Assembly (NCBI GenBank): GCA_002633005.1
Contig: NMRA01000237.1
Coordinates: 184,769 to 248,768 of the forward strand
Source of the DNA: Phoronis australis
Taxonomy: Eukaryota; Phoronida; Phoronidae
Direction of reading: 5' to 3'
Length of the DNA: 64,000 nucleotides
The position numbers and the translations under genes were made by a program. Below are positions 14,501 to 26,500 of this stretch, piece by piece. Below the pieces are notes generated by a model. That model made no database searches. It had not been told where the DNA came from and worked only from the letters and a program-made list of their open reading frames with translations. Position 1 is the first letter of the stretch. Every line of letters begins with the position of its first letter.

Positions 14501-17500
14501 ATGCCCCACCTAAAATTCCCTCAGATTCCATTTGGCAGTTCGAGGTTGCGAATGTCTGATGGGCAAAATCCTGGCTAATACTCTGCCCTTGACAACCCCA
14601 ACTCAAAATCCTGGATCCGCCTCAGCTGAGGGTGCACTTACAGCATGGCCTAGGGCTCGATTTATGAAGCTTGTCTTTAGTCTTAAAGTTGGTCAGTGGT
14701 GTTATGTCAACACCATTGCACGATTTTATTGGTCATGATGCCTTTGTAACAGAACATAGTGGTTTCATGAAACGTAGTCCTATATAAGATTTGCAGATGC
14801 ACTACAAACCGTACAATTACATGACTAAAAACTGCATTGGACAAATCAAACTCTTACTATGAAATTTCAAAGCACTATTCAATGTTCATGAAAACCACCA
14901 CATCAATGATGTTGTAGCTGAACCTGACAGTAATGTTGAAATTGAGGTCAAAACAGAGGTCACGACCCCAGCTGTGGAGCTCGCGACACATGAAAGTGAA
15001 GCCACCTTCGTGCTTGAAAAGGAGGCTGAAGAGCAACCTGTTGTGGTGGAGGCTGTCACCATTGAGGTTAGTGTCCAGATAGATGATGCTAACGGGACTC
15101 ATTTTAGAAAAATATTTTCTTGCATCTAGTTGATCTCAGATGAATGTTCTGTACCTATGACTTGATACAGAATTTCCTGATTGAATTATAGTGATCTGCT
15201 TGACTAGTCATAATTTCCTACCAGGAAATGTAATATACCTTTGGTGTGGGTACACAAATAAAATGAATCTTGCTCTCTTTTTTCTAATTGAAACTAGGAA
15301 GAATTGATCATTCATGAGTGAATTTTGCCTTTGGACAACATCCTAATAAGCCAAAACTTAACTGTTAAGCTGCATTTTGCCACTTTTTGTCTGCCAATGA
15401 ATAATTTTTAATAAATAGGTTTAAATTATTGTTTTCTTGAGACACTGGCGGTTTCGATGTTTTTTTTTTGGTGACGGTAAATGAATCCCAATATGGCTAA
15501 GGAATATTGTGGGGCCCATTTTGTGAAAGTAAAAAGCCCAATTTGATTTTCACTTTTGCCATCTAAACAGACCAAAACATGTCTTTAAATAATGATGTGC
15601 AAAACTGCCGTTGATTATTGTATATTAATTTCGTAACATGTGTCCATTGAAGCAATGCAATCTGCTATCTTTAGGACAAATGAAAATATTGTGATGTTTA
15701 TCAAAGTGTCTGTGTCCAGTTTATCTGTGAATTGGAAATGTTTGTAACGTGACTCACACTTGTTTCCTTTTCAGGACGCCAAGCCACCCTGCTTAATGGA
15801 AATGCTACTTACTTGACCCATTTATTGGTCCGTTTCCATGAAATAAAGCAACGTTGCCTATTGGAAATGTTTGATATGTGACCCATGTTTATTCCCTTTC
15901 CAGGAAACCAAGCCGCAGGATGTAGTTGTTGAGATCAGAGAAGCTGCATCACCCATGTTCACAATTGCCTTGAATGACATCACCATTGACGAAGGACAAC
16001 CCCTCAAACTTGAATGTCAAGTCACTGGTCAACCAACTCCAACTGTCTCCTGGTTCTTAGATGACATTGAAGTGAATGACACCACGCTGTATACGATTGA
16101 GACATCAGATAATGGTGTGTGTCGCCTGGCCGTTAAGGAGGCTTTCCCGGATGATGAAGGAGTCTATGCCTGTAAGGCTGTCAATGAGCACGGAGAGGCA
16201 TTCACCTCTGCCGAAGTTCTTGTTAAAGGTAATGGTGGGCTGAAAGTTTGATTTTGAAACAGTGCTGTTACTTTGAAAGAGCAAATGCACTTGTGACAAA
16301 ATTACATGTATTTGGTGGTTTACAGTCACTTTAAATACGTCCAACAACAAAACAGCTGTGACTTGTTTCGTTTTGTACGCAAAAACAAAGTCATTGCGTA
16401 TGGATATGATGTATATACTTGTGTCACTGAATTTTTTTAATTTCAACCACATCTTGCCATACGTTCTACAGTACTATCTTATAAGATTTTCACATTTGGA
16501 ATTTTGTAGAGTGCATGAGAGTCACCTAACATTTGTCTGGTTAGCAGGACAAATCAATATGGGAGTGGTTTTCTGACTTAAAAACATGATAATCTGACTC
16601 ATCTTAAGACATACAGGTGACTTGTAGGACGAAAGTTGTATCTAGAATATGCCACACACAGTCTTTGAGCTGATATCTTCCTATGTCTTGGGAATTAAAC
16701 TTTCCGTTAACAGATTTTGTGGTACCAAATGAACATAATTTCATATTAATCAGAACTTCCCGAGACCTCTGAAGATCTTGGTCCACAAACTACAGAAGTG
16801 TCTATGACAGTACCAGATGTAACAGAGGAAGAAGTTGTCGCTGTAGATCTTCCAGCTACTGAGGTAGGACCTGTTTGAGAATTGCTTTGTCATTTTCTTG
16901 TCTTAGTAGTTTTATTTCGTTGATGTAACCAAAGTGGCAAGCTGATCTCGCATTGGGCATCAGTTGATTAAGGGGTGTCCCATGCTCATCTCAGTGAGGA
17001 AAGCACAAAAAGTCAATGTTACAGGCTTCATTATTTATATCACAAAGTGAAAAAATATACCGTACAGTTTTTTACTTGTTTCTCATGAGACATCAGAAGG
17101 GGGTGATCACGATGAAAATTTGTCTCAAGGAAAAGTTGCTGCTTAGATACTCTAATAATTTAGTACCAGTCCTGTCAAGCTCGTTAGACAACTTCCTGAC
17201 ATATTGATGAAGCAAAGCACTTACAGTGATCAGAAAATGATCGCGCAAAGGATATTTTGAGACACGTCTCATCAGAACTTTGTACTCGAAATAGAACTTG
17301 ATATTTTGACATTTTCTGTTCTACTTTTGTGCAAACTCAAGATAAGTGTCATTTTTTCTCTGCTTATGACTGCTATGGTTTGCGCTGGTGTGAGTGTCTG
17401 TTCCAAGATTGCAAATAATGACCTACAATTTTGTGTTATAAACTTGAATAAAAACTTGTAAAAATGCAAAATTTCAGATTCAAACTTATAGCATTAGTGC

Positions 17501-20500
17501 TGCTGTCATCAAATGCAAGCCAAGATGAGACAGTTATCCACATTAACCATGATGTAGTCAAGAACAGAATAACAGACACTTATCTTGAGCTCAAACAAAA
17601 GTCCAAAATAACTTTGAGTTTGATTTCAAGTACAATTCTTAGACCCTGCGCCCAGATATCTGGCTTATATTTACCGACCTATTGCTGTATATTCAGGTTG
17701 TTGAAGAAAAGATAGTCCAGTCAAAAGTTGAAGGAGTTGCTCCAACCTTCACTGTACCATTGAAGAACGTTGAAGTAAGTGAAGGTGAACCTCTTCTTCT
17801 TGAGACTGTCGTCACTGGCGAACCTTTTCCTGAGGTGTCCTGGTATCTCGATGAGGAATTGCTGAGTGACACTACGTTGTACAAGTTTGTTGTAACTAAG
17901 GAGGGCCGGTGCACCCTGGAAGTTTCTGAAACGTTCTCTGAAGACAAGGGGGTCTACGAATGCCGTGCAGTTAATGAATTCGGGAAAGCAATGACAGCAG
18001 CTGATGTCTTGATCAGAGGTAATTTTTCTGCCATCTTTAGGAGCCCCTCGATTCACATCAAATGGTGTTTTCCTGTGACATCTCCAAGTTGAGTTGTTTT
18101 CATCTGTTCAGTTACAATTGTGTGAAACCTTTTTGTTCTCTATACTCAAGGTAAAAAAGTCTGAAATCACATTCCCTTTGCTGTGTCTGCACCTTAAAGG
18201 TTATGTAGGACCCTAGAAAAATGACCGAACTTGGCATACTACGGAACATCATATCTCACAAATGGGTGATCAGATTCATTTGAAAATTTGAGATGCTATG
18301 GTTTATGCGCTGTTCTCCAATATGCTGTTAGAATGTTCCGTTTTTGCATATAAGTGGATTTCAAAAATAGGACCTTTATTATTTTCATGAAAAAAATCAA
18401 AAGTTGCATAAAATGAAAGCAAAATGTTATTTTAGAAATCTGTTATTTTGTTTTTGAAATTTTATCTTGGATATTTCCATCAAGCAATATTGGGTCACGT
18501 CAGTGATGTCTCCGGTTGGTTATCAGTGCATCTTTCCTTTTTGCTAAATTTTAGTAAAAAGATATGGTTGCATGACCCAAGTGCTTGTATATTGGTATAA
18601 AGTCACAAATCAAATCTACACGCTTTCTGTTTTCAGCAAATATATACGTTTACTCAGTTAAGTTCTATAGTATTGTAGAGTTTTGGCTTAATACACGGAC
18701 TTGTCTATAAGGTCCTACATAACCTTTACTTTTGTAACATTTTTGTATTTCAAAGCACCTGAATGAATATGAGTTATGTACTTGTTATTCATTAATATGT
18801 GGAGGCACATCAACTGTCACTGTTTCCGTATTTGATAACCAGTGTGAATTGTTTTTCACCATTTGATCACAAGTGTGTGAAACCTTGCCAACTTTTTCTT
18901 TTGCACCAATATTTCTGAAAGTGATTTCCTTTTTCCTATTTCTGCACTGATGTCCATGTCAATATCAGATTCGAATATCTTGACTGAATATGAGTTCCTT
19001 ATACGCTCCCTTTGGTTTCATTTGAATTCACTAGCAAACTCCACCTGAATTACCCTGATCTTCCACTGTGTCATTTTCACGTTTTCCTGTTTCTTTTGCA
19101 GTTTCTTCACTGATAAAAAGTCTGAATATTGTTTATTTGTGTGACTACTCATTTCACTGAATTTTCTTTCCATCTGTCTTAAATCTTCATGCACCTCTTT
19201 CTTAACAACACATAGATGAACAACATATACAGGGTGTGGAGGATGCTCCAGAACAAGAGCCTGATCTTCAGACATTGCAACAAAGACAAGAATCATCTGC
19301 AAGTATTCTCGTATTGGGACCAGGAGTCAGCTCAACCGTTCATACATTTGTCGATGAACAGCGAGGCTCCGTGACATTAGAACTCTCTACTGGAGTTCCA
19401 GACAAAGAAGCTCATGAAATGAGTGAACTGGAGGTCGGTGTTCCTTTGGAAAAGACAGAAGTACCATCTTGCACTGAACCGTTTGCTGTGGAGCATCAGG
19501 AATCGGCTTCTCGAGACCATTCAGCCGATGTGACTGACTCTGAAACAATGATTCCAAGTGAGCAACAATTTAAAATGGAATTACAAACTAATGTGAGCAC
19601 ATCTCCTGCTAAATCATTTGTCACAGAGCGGCAGGCGTCCGTTGCTCTTGAGGTGACAACAGAGGTAGCAGACAGTGACCATGACACTCTTAGCACTCAA
19701 GAGTTCAAAGTGCAGTTAAGAAGAACAGATGAAAGGTTCCCTGTTGGGTCCTTTGTCAAAGAAGATCAGAAAACCGTCCCCCTTGAGCTTACAGATGATG
19801 CAGTCGACACAGAAATCGACACTTCAACTGAAGAGGTGGTTCAAGTTCAACTGGAAAGAACTGAGATGGTGCCTGCTGTTGAGTCAAGTGTCAAAGAACA
19901 ACTAGAACCTCTTCATAAGGAATACACAACTCAGTTACCAGACAATGAGACTGACATGCCCAGTGAACAAGACATTGATGTCACTTTGAAGAGAACTGAT
20001 GAACACAAGCCTGTTGAGTCCTTTGTCAAAGAACAGGAACAATTTCCTTCTGAAGAAGACACTGCTCTGGTTCCTCAGACAGAAATAAACATGTCCAGTG
20101 GACAAGATGTTGATGTCGACTTGGAGAGAACAGACAAACTTTCTGTGATTGAATCTTATGTCAAAGAACAACATGAGACTGTATTAGAAGATCAGACATC
20201 AGATGTTGAAGTTACTGACACTGAAATGTCCAGTGAAGTAGAAATCAACGTTAGCCTGGAGACAGCTGACAAACCTGTTTCCATTGATCTTTTTGTCAAA
20301 GAGCAACAGAATTTGACTCCTCAAGATTTCTCTTCTGATGTAGAAGACACTTTATCTGACATATCAGGTGAACATGGTGTTGTCATCGACACTGAAAAAC
20401 CAGACACAGTGTCTGCTTTTGAGTTCTGTGTCAAAGAACAGCACCAATCTGAAGCTGGAGAACTTTCTTCAGCAGTTACCGATACTGAAATTGAAATACC

Positions 20501-23500
20501 CATTGATTCTTTAGTTAAAGAACAGCACAAATCTGTTTTATCAGAAGGGACGACAGACATTGTAGAAACTGACACTGGCTTGCCAAGTGAACAAGTGACT
20601 GAAGTCACTTTGGAAAGAAGTGTAGAAGACACAGAAGCTGAAGTTCCAAGTGAACAAGGTCTTGTCATCATCCATGAAAAACCCGAAACAGTATCTGTTG
20701 CTGAATCATTTATCAAGGAACAGGAACAATCTCTTCCCCAAGAAGCTCTATCTTTGGTGCCAGACACTGAAACTGACACTCCCACTGAGCATGCCATTGG
20801 TATCAGCTTAGACATAACTATCCAAGACAATGCTGTTGAGTGTTTTGTCAAAGAACAAGAGCAATCTCTTCCTCAAGAAGACACTACTGTGGTACCTAAA
20901 GCTGAATTAGAAATATCCAGTATGCAAGATGCTGACATCAGCCTAAAGAGCACTGACAAAGGCTCTACTGTTGAGTCTAATGTCAAAGAACAACAACTGT
21001 CTGTTCCCCAAGACGACATTGCCCAGGTACCTCAGACTGGATTGGATGAATCTATTGAACAAGATGTTGATGTTATATTAGAGACCACTGACAAACATAC
21101 TGCTGTTGAGTCATTTGTTAAAGAACACCAACAACATGATATTGTTTCACAAGATCTGACAGATGTTGCTGTTGCTGACACTGAAAAATCCAATGAAGTT
21201 GAGACTAAAGTTAGCTTTGAGGCAGCTGAAAAACCTAGTAGTATTGAGTTATTTGTCAAAGAGCAATACAAACCTGCACCTCTAGAGCTGTCATCTGATG
21301 TGGAAGACAACGTGGTTGACACATCAGCTGCAGAGGATGTTGTTATTGATTACAAAAAACATGACACGGTGTCTGCTTTTGACTTCTTTGTGAAAGAGCA
21401 ACATCAGTTGCTTTCTCCAGATGACAGTACTTTGGTTCCAAACACTGAAACTGTTGTAACCAGTGAGCAAGTCATTGAAGTCAGCTTAGAAAAAACTGAC
21501 AAAATTTCTCCTGTTGAGTCTTTTACAAAAGAGCAACAGCAGTCTCTTTCGGTAGAGGATATTTGTTTGGTGCAAGACACTGAGACTGGTATGACTATTG
21601 AAAAAGTTATAGACACCAACTTAGAGAGAACTGAGAAAGATTCTACTGTTGAGTCATTTGTCAAAGAAGAAGAACAAACTCTTCCTAAAGAAGATACTAC
21701 CATGGTACCTGAGACTGTAACGGACATATCTAGTCTGCAAGATGTTGATGTCAGCTTGGAAAGAACTGAGAAAGGTACTACTACTGTTGAGTCTTATGTC
21801 AGAGAACAACAGCAATCTGTTCCACAAGAAGACATCTCTGAGGTGCTTGAGACTGGAATGGATGAGTCTATTGAGCAAGGTGTTGATGTCATCTTACAGA
21901 AAACGGAGAAAGATACGGCTGTTGAGTCATTTGTTAAAGAACAACATGATATTGTTTCACAAGATCAGACAGCTGATGTTGATGTTGCTGACACTGAACA
22001 ATTCAGTGGAGTTGACATTGAAGTTAGCTTTGGGACAGCTGAAAAACCTGCAAGCATCGAGTTATTTGTCAAGGAACAACACACATCTGCACCTCAAGAA
22101 CTGTCATCTAATGTAGAAGACAATGTGGTTGACACGTCAGCTGCAGAAGATGTTGTTATTGATTACAAAAAACATGACACGGTGTCTGCTTTTGACTTCT
22201 TTGTGAAAGAACAACATCAATCTCTTTCTCCGGATGACAGCACCTTAGTACCCGACACTGAAACTGACATAACCAGTGGCGAAGTTGTTGAAGTCAGCTT
22301 GGATAAAACTGACAAACTTTCTCCTGTTGAATCTTTTACAAATGAACAACAACAGCATCTTTCGGCAGAAGACATTACTTTGGTGGCAGACACTGAGACT
22401 GATATGTTTTTTGAAAAAGTTATAGACAGGAACTTAGAGAGAACTGAGAAAGATTCTACTGTTGAGTCTTTTGTCAAAGAAGAAGAAACTCTTCCTCAAG
22501 AAGAGACTACCATGGTACCTGAGACTGTAACAGACATATCTAGTCTGCAAGATGTTGATGTCAGCTTGGAAAGAACTGAGAAAGGTACTGCTGTTGAGTC
22601 TTATGTCAGAGAACCACACCAACCTCTTCCACAAGAAGACATCACCGAGGTTCTCGAGACTGGAATGGATGAGTCTATTAAACAAGATGTTGATGTCTTC
22701 TTACTGCAAACGGAAAAAGATACGGCTGTTGAGTCATTTGTTAAAGAACAACATGATATTGTTTCACAAGATCAGACAGCTGAAGTTGATGTAGCTGACA
22801 CTGAACAATTCAGTGGAGTTGACATTGAAGTTAGCTTTGAGACAGCTGACAAACCTGCAAGCATTGAGTTATTTGTCAAAGAGCAACAGAAATCTGAACC
22901 TCAAGAACTCTCGTCTGATGTAGAAGACAATGAGGTTGATACATCAGCTGTAGAAGATGTTGTTATTGATTACAAAAAACATGGCACAGTGTCTGCTTTC
23001 GACTTTTTTGTTAAAGAACAACGTGAGTCTCTTTCTCAGGATGACAGTAACTTGGTACCAGACACTGAAACTGACATGACCATTGTGGAAGTTGTTGAAG
23101 TCAGCTTGGAAAGAACTGACAAATTTTCTCCTGTTGACTCGTTAACAAAAGAGCAACAACAACCTCTTTCGGCAGAGGACATTACTTTGGTGCCTGACAC
23201 TGAGACACATATATCTATTGAAAAAGTCGTAGATACCAACTTAGAGAGCACTGGGAAAGATTCTGCTGTTGAGTCTTTTGTCAAAGAAGAGCAACAGACT
23301 CTTCCTCAAGAAGACACTGTCATAGTACCTGAGACTGTAACGGACATATCCAGTCAGCAAGATGTTGATGTCAGCTTGGAAAGAACTGAGAAAGGTACTA
23401 CTGTTGAGTCTTATGTCAGAGAACAACAGCAATCTGTTCCACAAGAAGACATCTCTGAGGTGCGTGAGACTGGAATGGATGAGTCTATTGAGCAAGGTGT

Positions 23501-26500
23501 TGATGTTGTCTTACAGAAAACGGAGAAAGATACGGCTGTTGAGTCTTTTGTCAAAGAACAACATGATATTGTTTCACAAGATCAGACAGCTGAAGTTGAT
23601 GTAGCTGACACTGAACAATTCAGTGGAGTTGACATTGAAGTTAGCTTTGAGACAGCTGACAAACCTGCAAGCATTGAGTTATTTGTCAAAGAACAGCACA
23701 CATCTGCACCTCAAGAACTGTCATCTGATGTAGAAGACAATGTGGTTGACACATCAGCTGCAGAAGATGTTGTTATTGATTACAAAAAACATGACACGAT
23801 GTCTGCTTTTGACTTCTTTGTGAAAGAACAACATCAATCTCTTTCTCCGGATGACAGCACCTTAGTACCGGACACTGAAACTGACATAACCAGTGGGGAA
23901 GTTGTTGAAGTCAGCCTGGAAAGAACTGACAAATTTTCTCCTGTTGAGTCGTTAACAAAAGAGCAACAACAACCTCTTTCGGCAGAGGACATTACTTTGG
24001 TGCCTGACACTGAGACACATATATCTGTTGAAAAAGTCGTAGATAACAACTTAGAGAGAACTGAGAAAGATTCTACTGTTGAGTCTTTTGTCAAAGAAGA
24101 GCAACAGACTCTTCCTCAAGAAGACACTGTCATAGTACCTGAGACTGTAACGGACATATCCAGTCTGCAAGATGTTGATGTCAGCTTGGAAAGAACTGAG
24201 AAAGGTACTACTGTTGAGTCTTATGTCAGAGAACAACAGCAATCTGTTCCACAAGAAGACATCTCTGAGGTGCTTGAGACTGGAATGGATGAGTCTATTG
24301 AGCAAGGTGTTGATGTTGTCTTACAGAAAACGGAGAAAGATACGGCTGTTGAGTCTTTTGTCAAAGAACAACATGATATTGTTTCACAAGATCAGACAGC
24401 TGAAGTTGATGTAGCTGACACTGAACAATCCAGTGGAGTTAACATTGAAGTTAGCTTTGAGACAGCTGACAAACCTGCAAGCATTGAGTTATTTGTCAAA
24501 GAACAGCACACATCTGCACCTCAAGAACTGTCATCTGATGTAGAAGACAATGTGGTTGACACATCAGCTGCAGAAGATGTTTTTATTGATTACAAAAAAC
24601 ATGACACGGTGTCGGCTTTTGACTTCTTTGTGAAAGAGCAACATCAATCTCTTTCTCCGGATGACAGTACTTTGGTACCTGACACTGAAACTGATGTAAC
24701 CAGTGAGCAAGTCGTTGAAGTCAGCTTTGATAGATCTGACATGCTTTCTTCTGTTGAGTCTTTAACGAAAGAGCAACAACAATCTCTTTTGGCAGAGGAC
24801 ATTACTTTGTTGCCAGACACTGAAACTGATAGAACTATTGTAGAAGTCATTGACACTAGCTTAGAGAGAACTGACGAAGATACTACTTTTGAGTCTTTTG
24901 TCAGAGAACAACAACAATCTCTTCCTGAAGAATACACGTCTATTGTGCCTGAGACAGAAAGGGACATATCCAACCAGCAAGTTGTTGACGTTAGCTTTGA
25001 GAGAACCAAGAAAGGTACTACTGTTGAGTCATTTGTCAAAGAACAACAACAAATTCTTCCTCAAGAGGACACCGCCCTTGTGCCTGAGACTGAATTGGAT
25101 GAGTCCAGTGAAAAATATGTTGATGCAAGCTTGGAGAGAACGGACGAGCGTACTGTTGTTGTCTCTTTTGTCAAAGAACAGCAGGAGATTGTTTCACAAG
25201 AATACACTGATTTGGTGCCACAGACTGAAGTGGAGGTTTCCAGTGAACAAGATTTCAAAGTCAGCTTAGAAAGAACTGATGAACGCACTGCTTTTGAATC
25301 TTTTGTGAAAGCACAACATGAGACTTATTCAGAAGATCAGGCATCAGATGTTGCTGTACTTGAAACTGAAAAATCCAATCAAATTGATACTGAAGTGACT
25401 TTAGAGAAAATGGACCAACATGTTAGCACTGAGTCAATGGTCAAAGAGCAACAGCATTTTCTTTCTCCAGAAGACAGTAACGTTGTACCAGACACTGATA
25501 CTGACATAGCAAGTGAACATTTCATTGATGTCAGCTTGGATAGAACTGTCGAAGATATTATTGTTGAGTCTTTCGTCAAAGAACAACTGCAATCTCTTTC
25601 TCAAGGAGAAACTGGCCTGGTACCAGAGACTGAACTTGACGTGTCCAGTGTACAAGATGTTGATGTCAATTTGGAAAGAACTGGCGAACGTTTCACTGTT
25701 GAGACTTTTGTCAAAGAACAAGAGCAGCCTAATACCCAAGAAGGCACGAACCTGGTACTAGAGACTGAAATTGATATGTCCAGCGAAAAAGATGTTGACC
25801 TCAGCTTGGAGAGACCTGAAAAGGGTACTGTTGTTGAATCTTATGTCAAAGAACAAGTTGAGACTGCTCGACAAGATCAATCATCAACTGTTGTAATTAC
25901 TGACACTGAAAACTTGAGTGAAGTAGAAATTGAAGTGATCTTGGAGAAAACGGACCAACCTGTAAGCATTGTTTCGTTTGTCAAAGAACAACTCAAATCT
26001 ACACCCCAAGAACTGTCATCTGATGTAGAGGATACTGTAGCTGACACATCACTTGAGCAAGATGTTGTCATTGACTACGAAAAAACTGATTCCGTTTCTG
26101 CTATTGACTCATTTGTGAAGGAGCAAGAGCCATCCCATTCGTCAGAAGATAGCACTTCAGTACCAGAGACAGAGACTGACATTTCCAGTGCGCTAGACTT
26201 TGATGTCAGCTTACAGAGAACTGGGAAAGGTACTGCTGTAGAATCTTTTGTTAAGGAACAACGACAGTTTGTTCCCCATGACGACTCTGTTCTTTTACCA
26301 GAGACTGGTATTGATGAGTCAAGTGAGCAAGATGTTGACTTTAGCTTGGAAGAAATTATCGAAAACCCTGCGGTTGAGTCCTTCATCAAAGAACAGCATG
26401 AGGTTGTTTCACAAGAAGACACTGTCATGGTACCAGAGACTGAAACAGATGTGTCTAGTAGACAAGATATTGATGTCGAGTTAGAGAAACCTGAAAAATA

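Larger units (their letters stand above)
10328..14917 (+). other. Intron 5 (4.6 kb) with transposon remnants
   Basis: No block with matching phase and composition was found. It contains an old copy of the TTAA-flanked repeat family (about 11993-12560) and a short element with hAT-like ends (about 14465-14633). The remainder is AT-rich and unremarkable. Confidence 0.55.

Noticed and set aside
15774-15822. First triplicate acceptor (at 15774) as the real start of exon 7
   Set aside because: Phase 0 from there hits TGA after 13 codons, whereas 15904 opens a complete Ig with correct phase.
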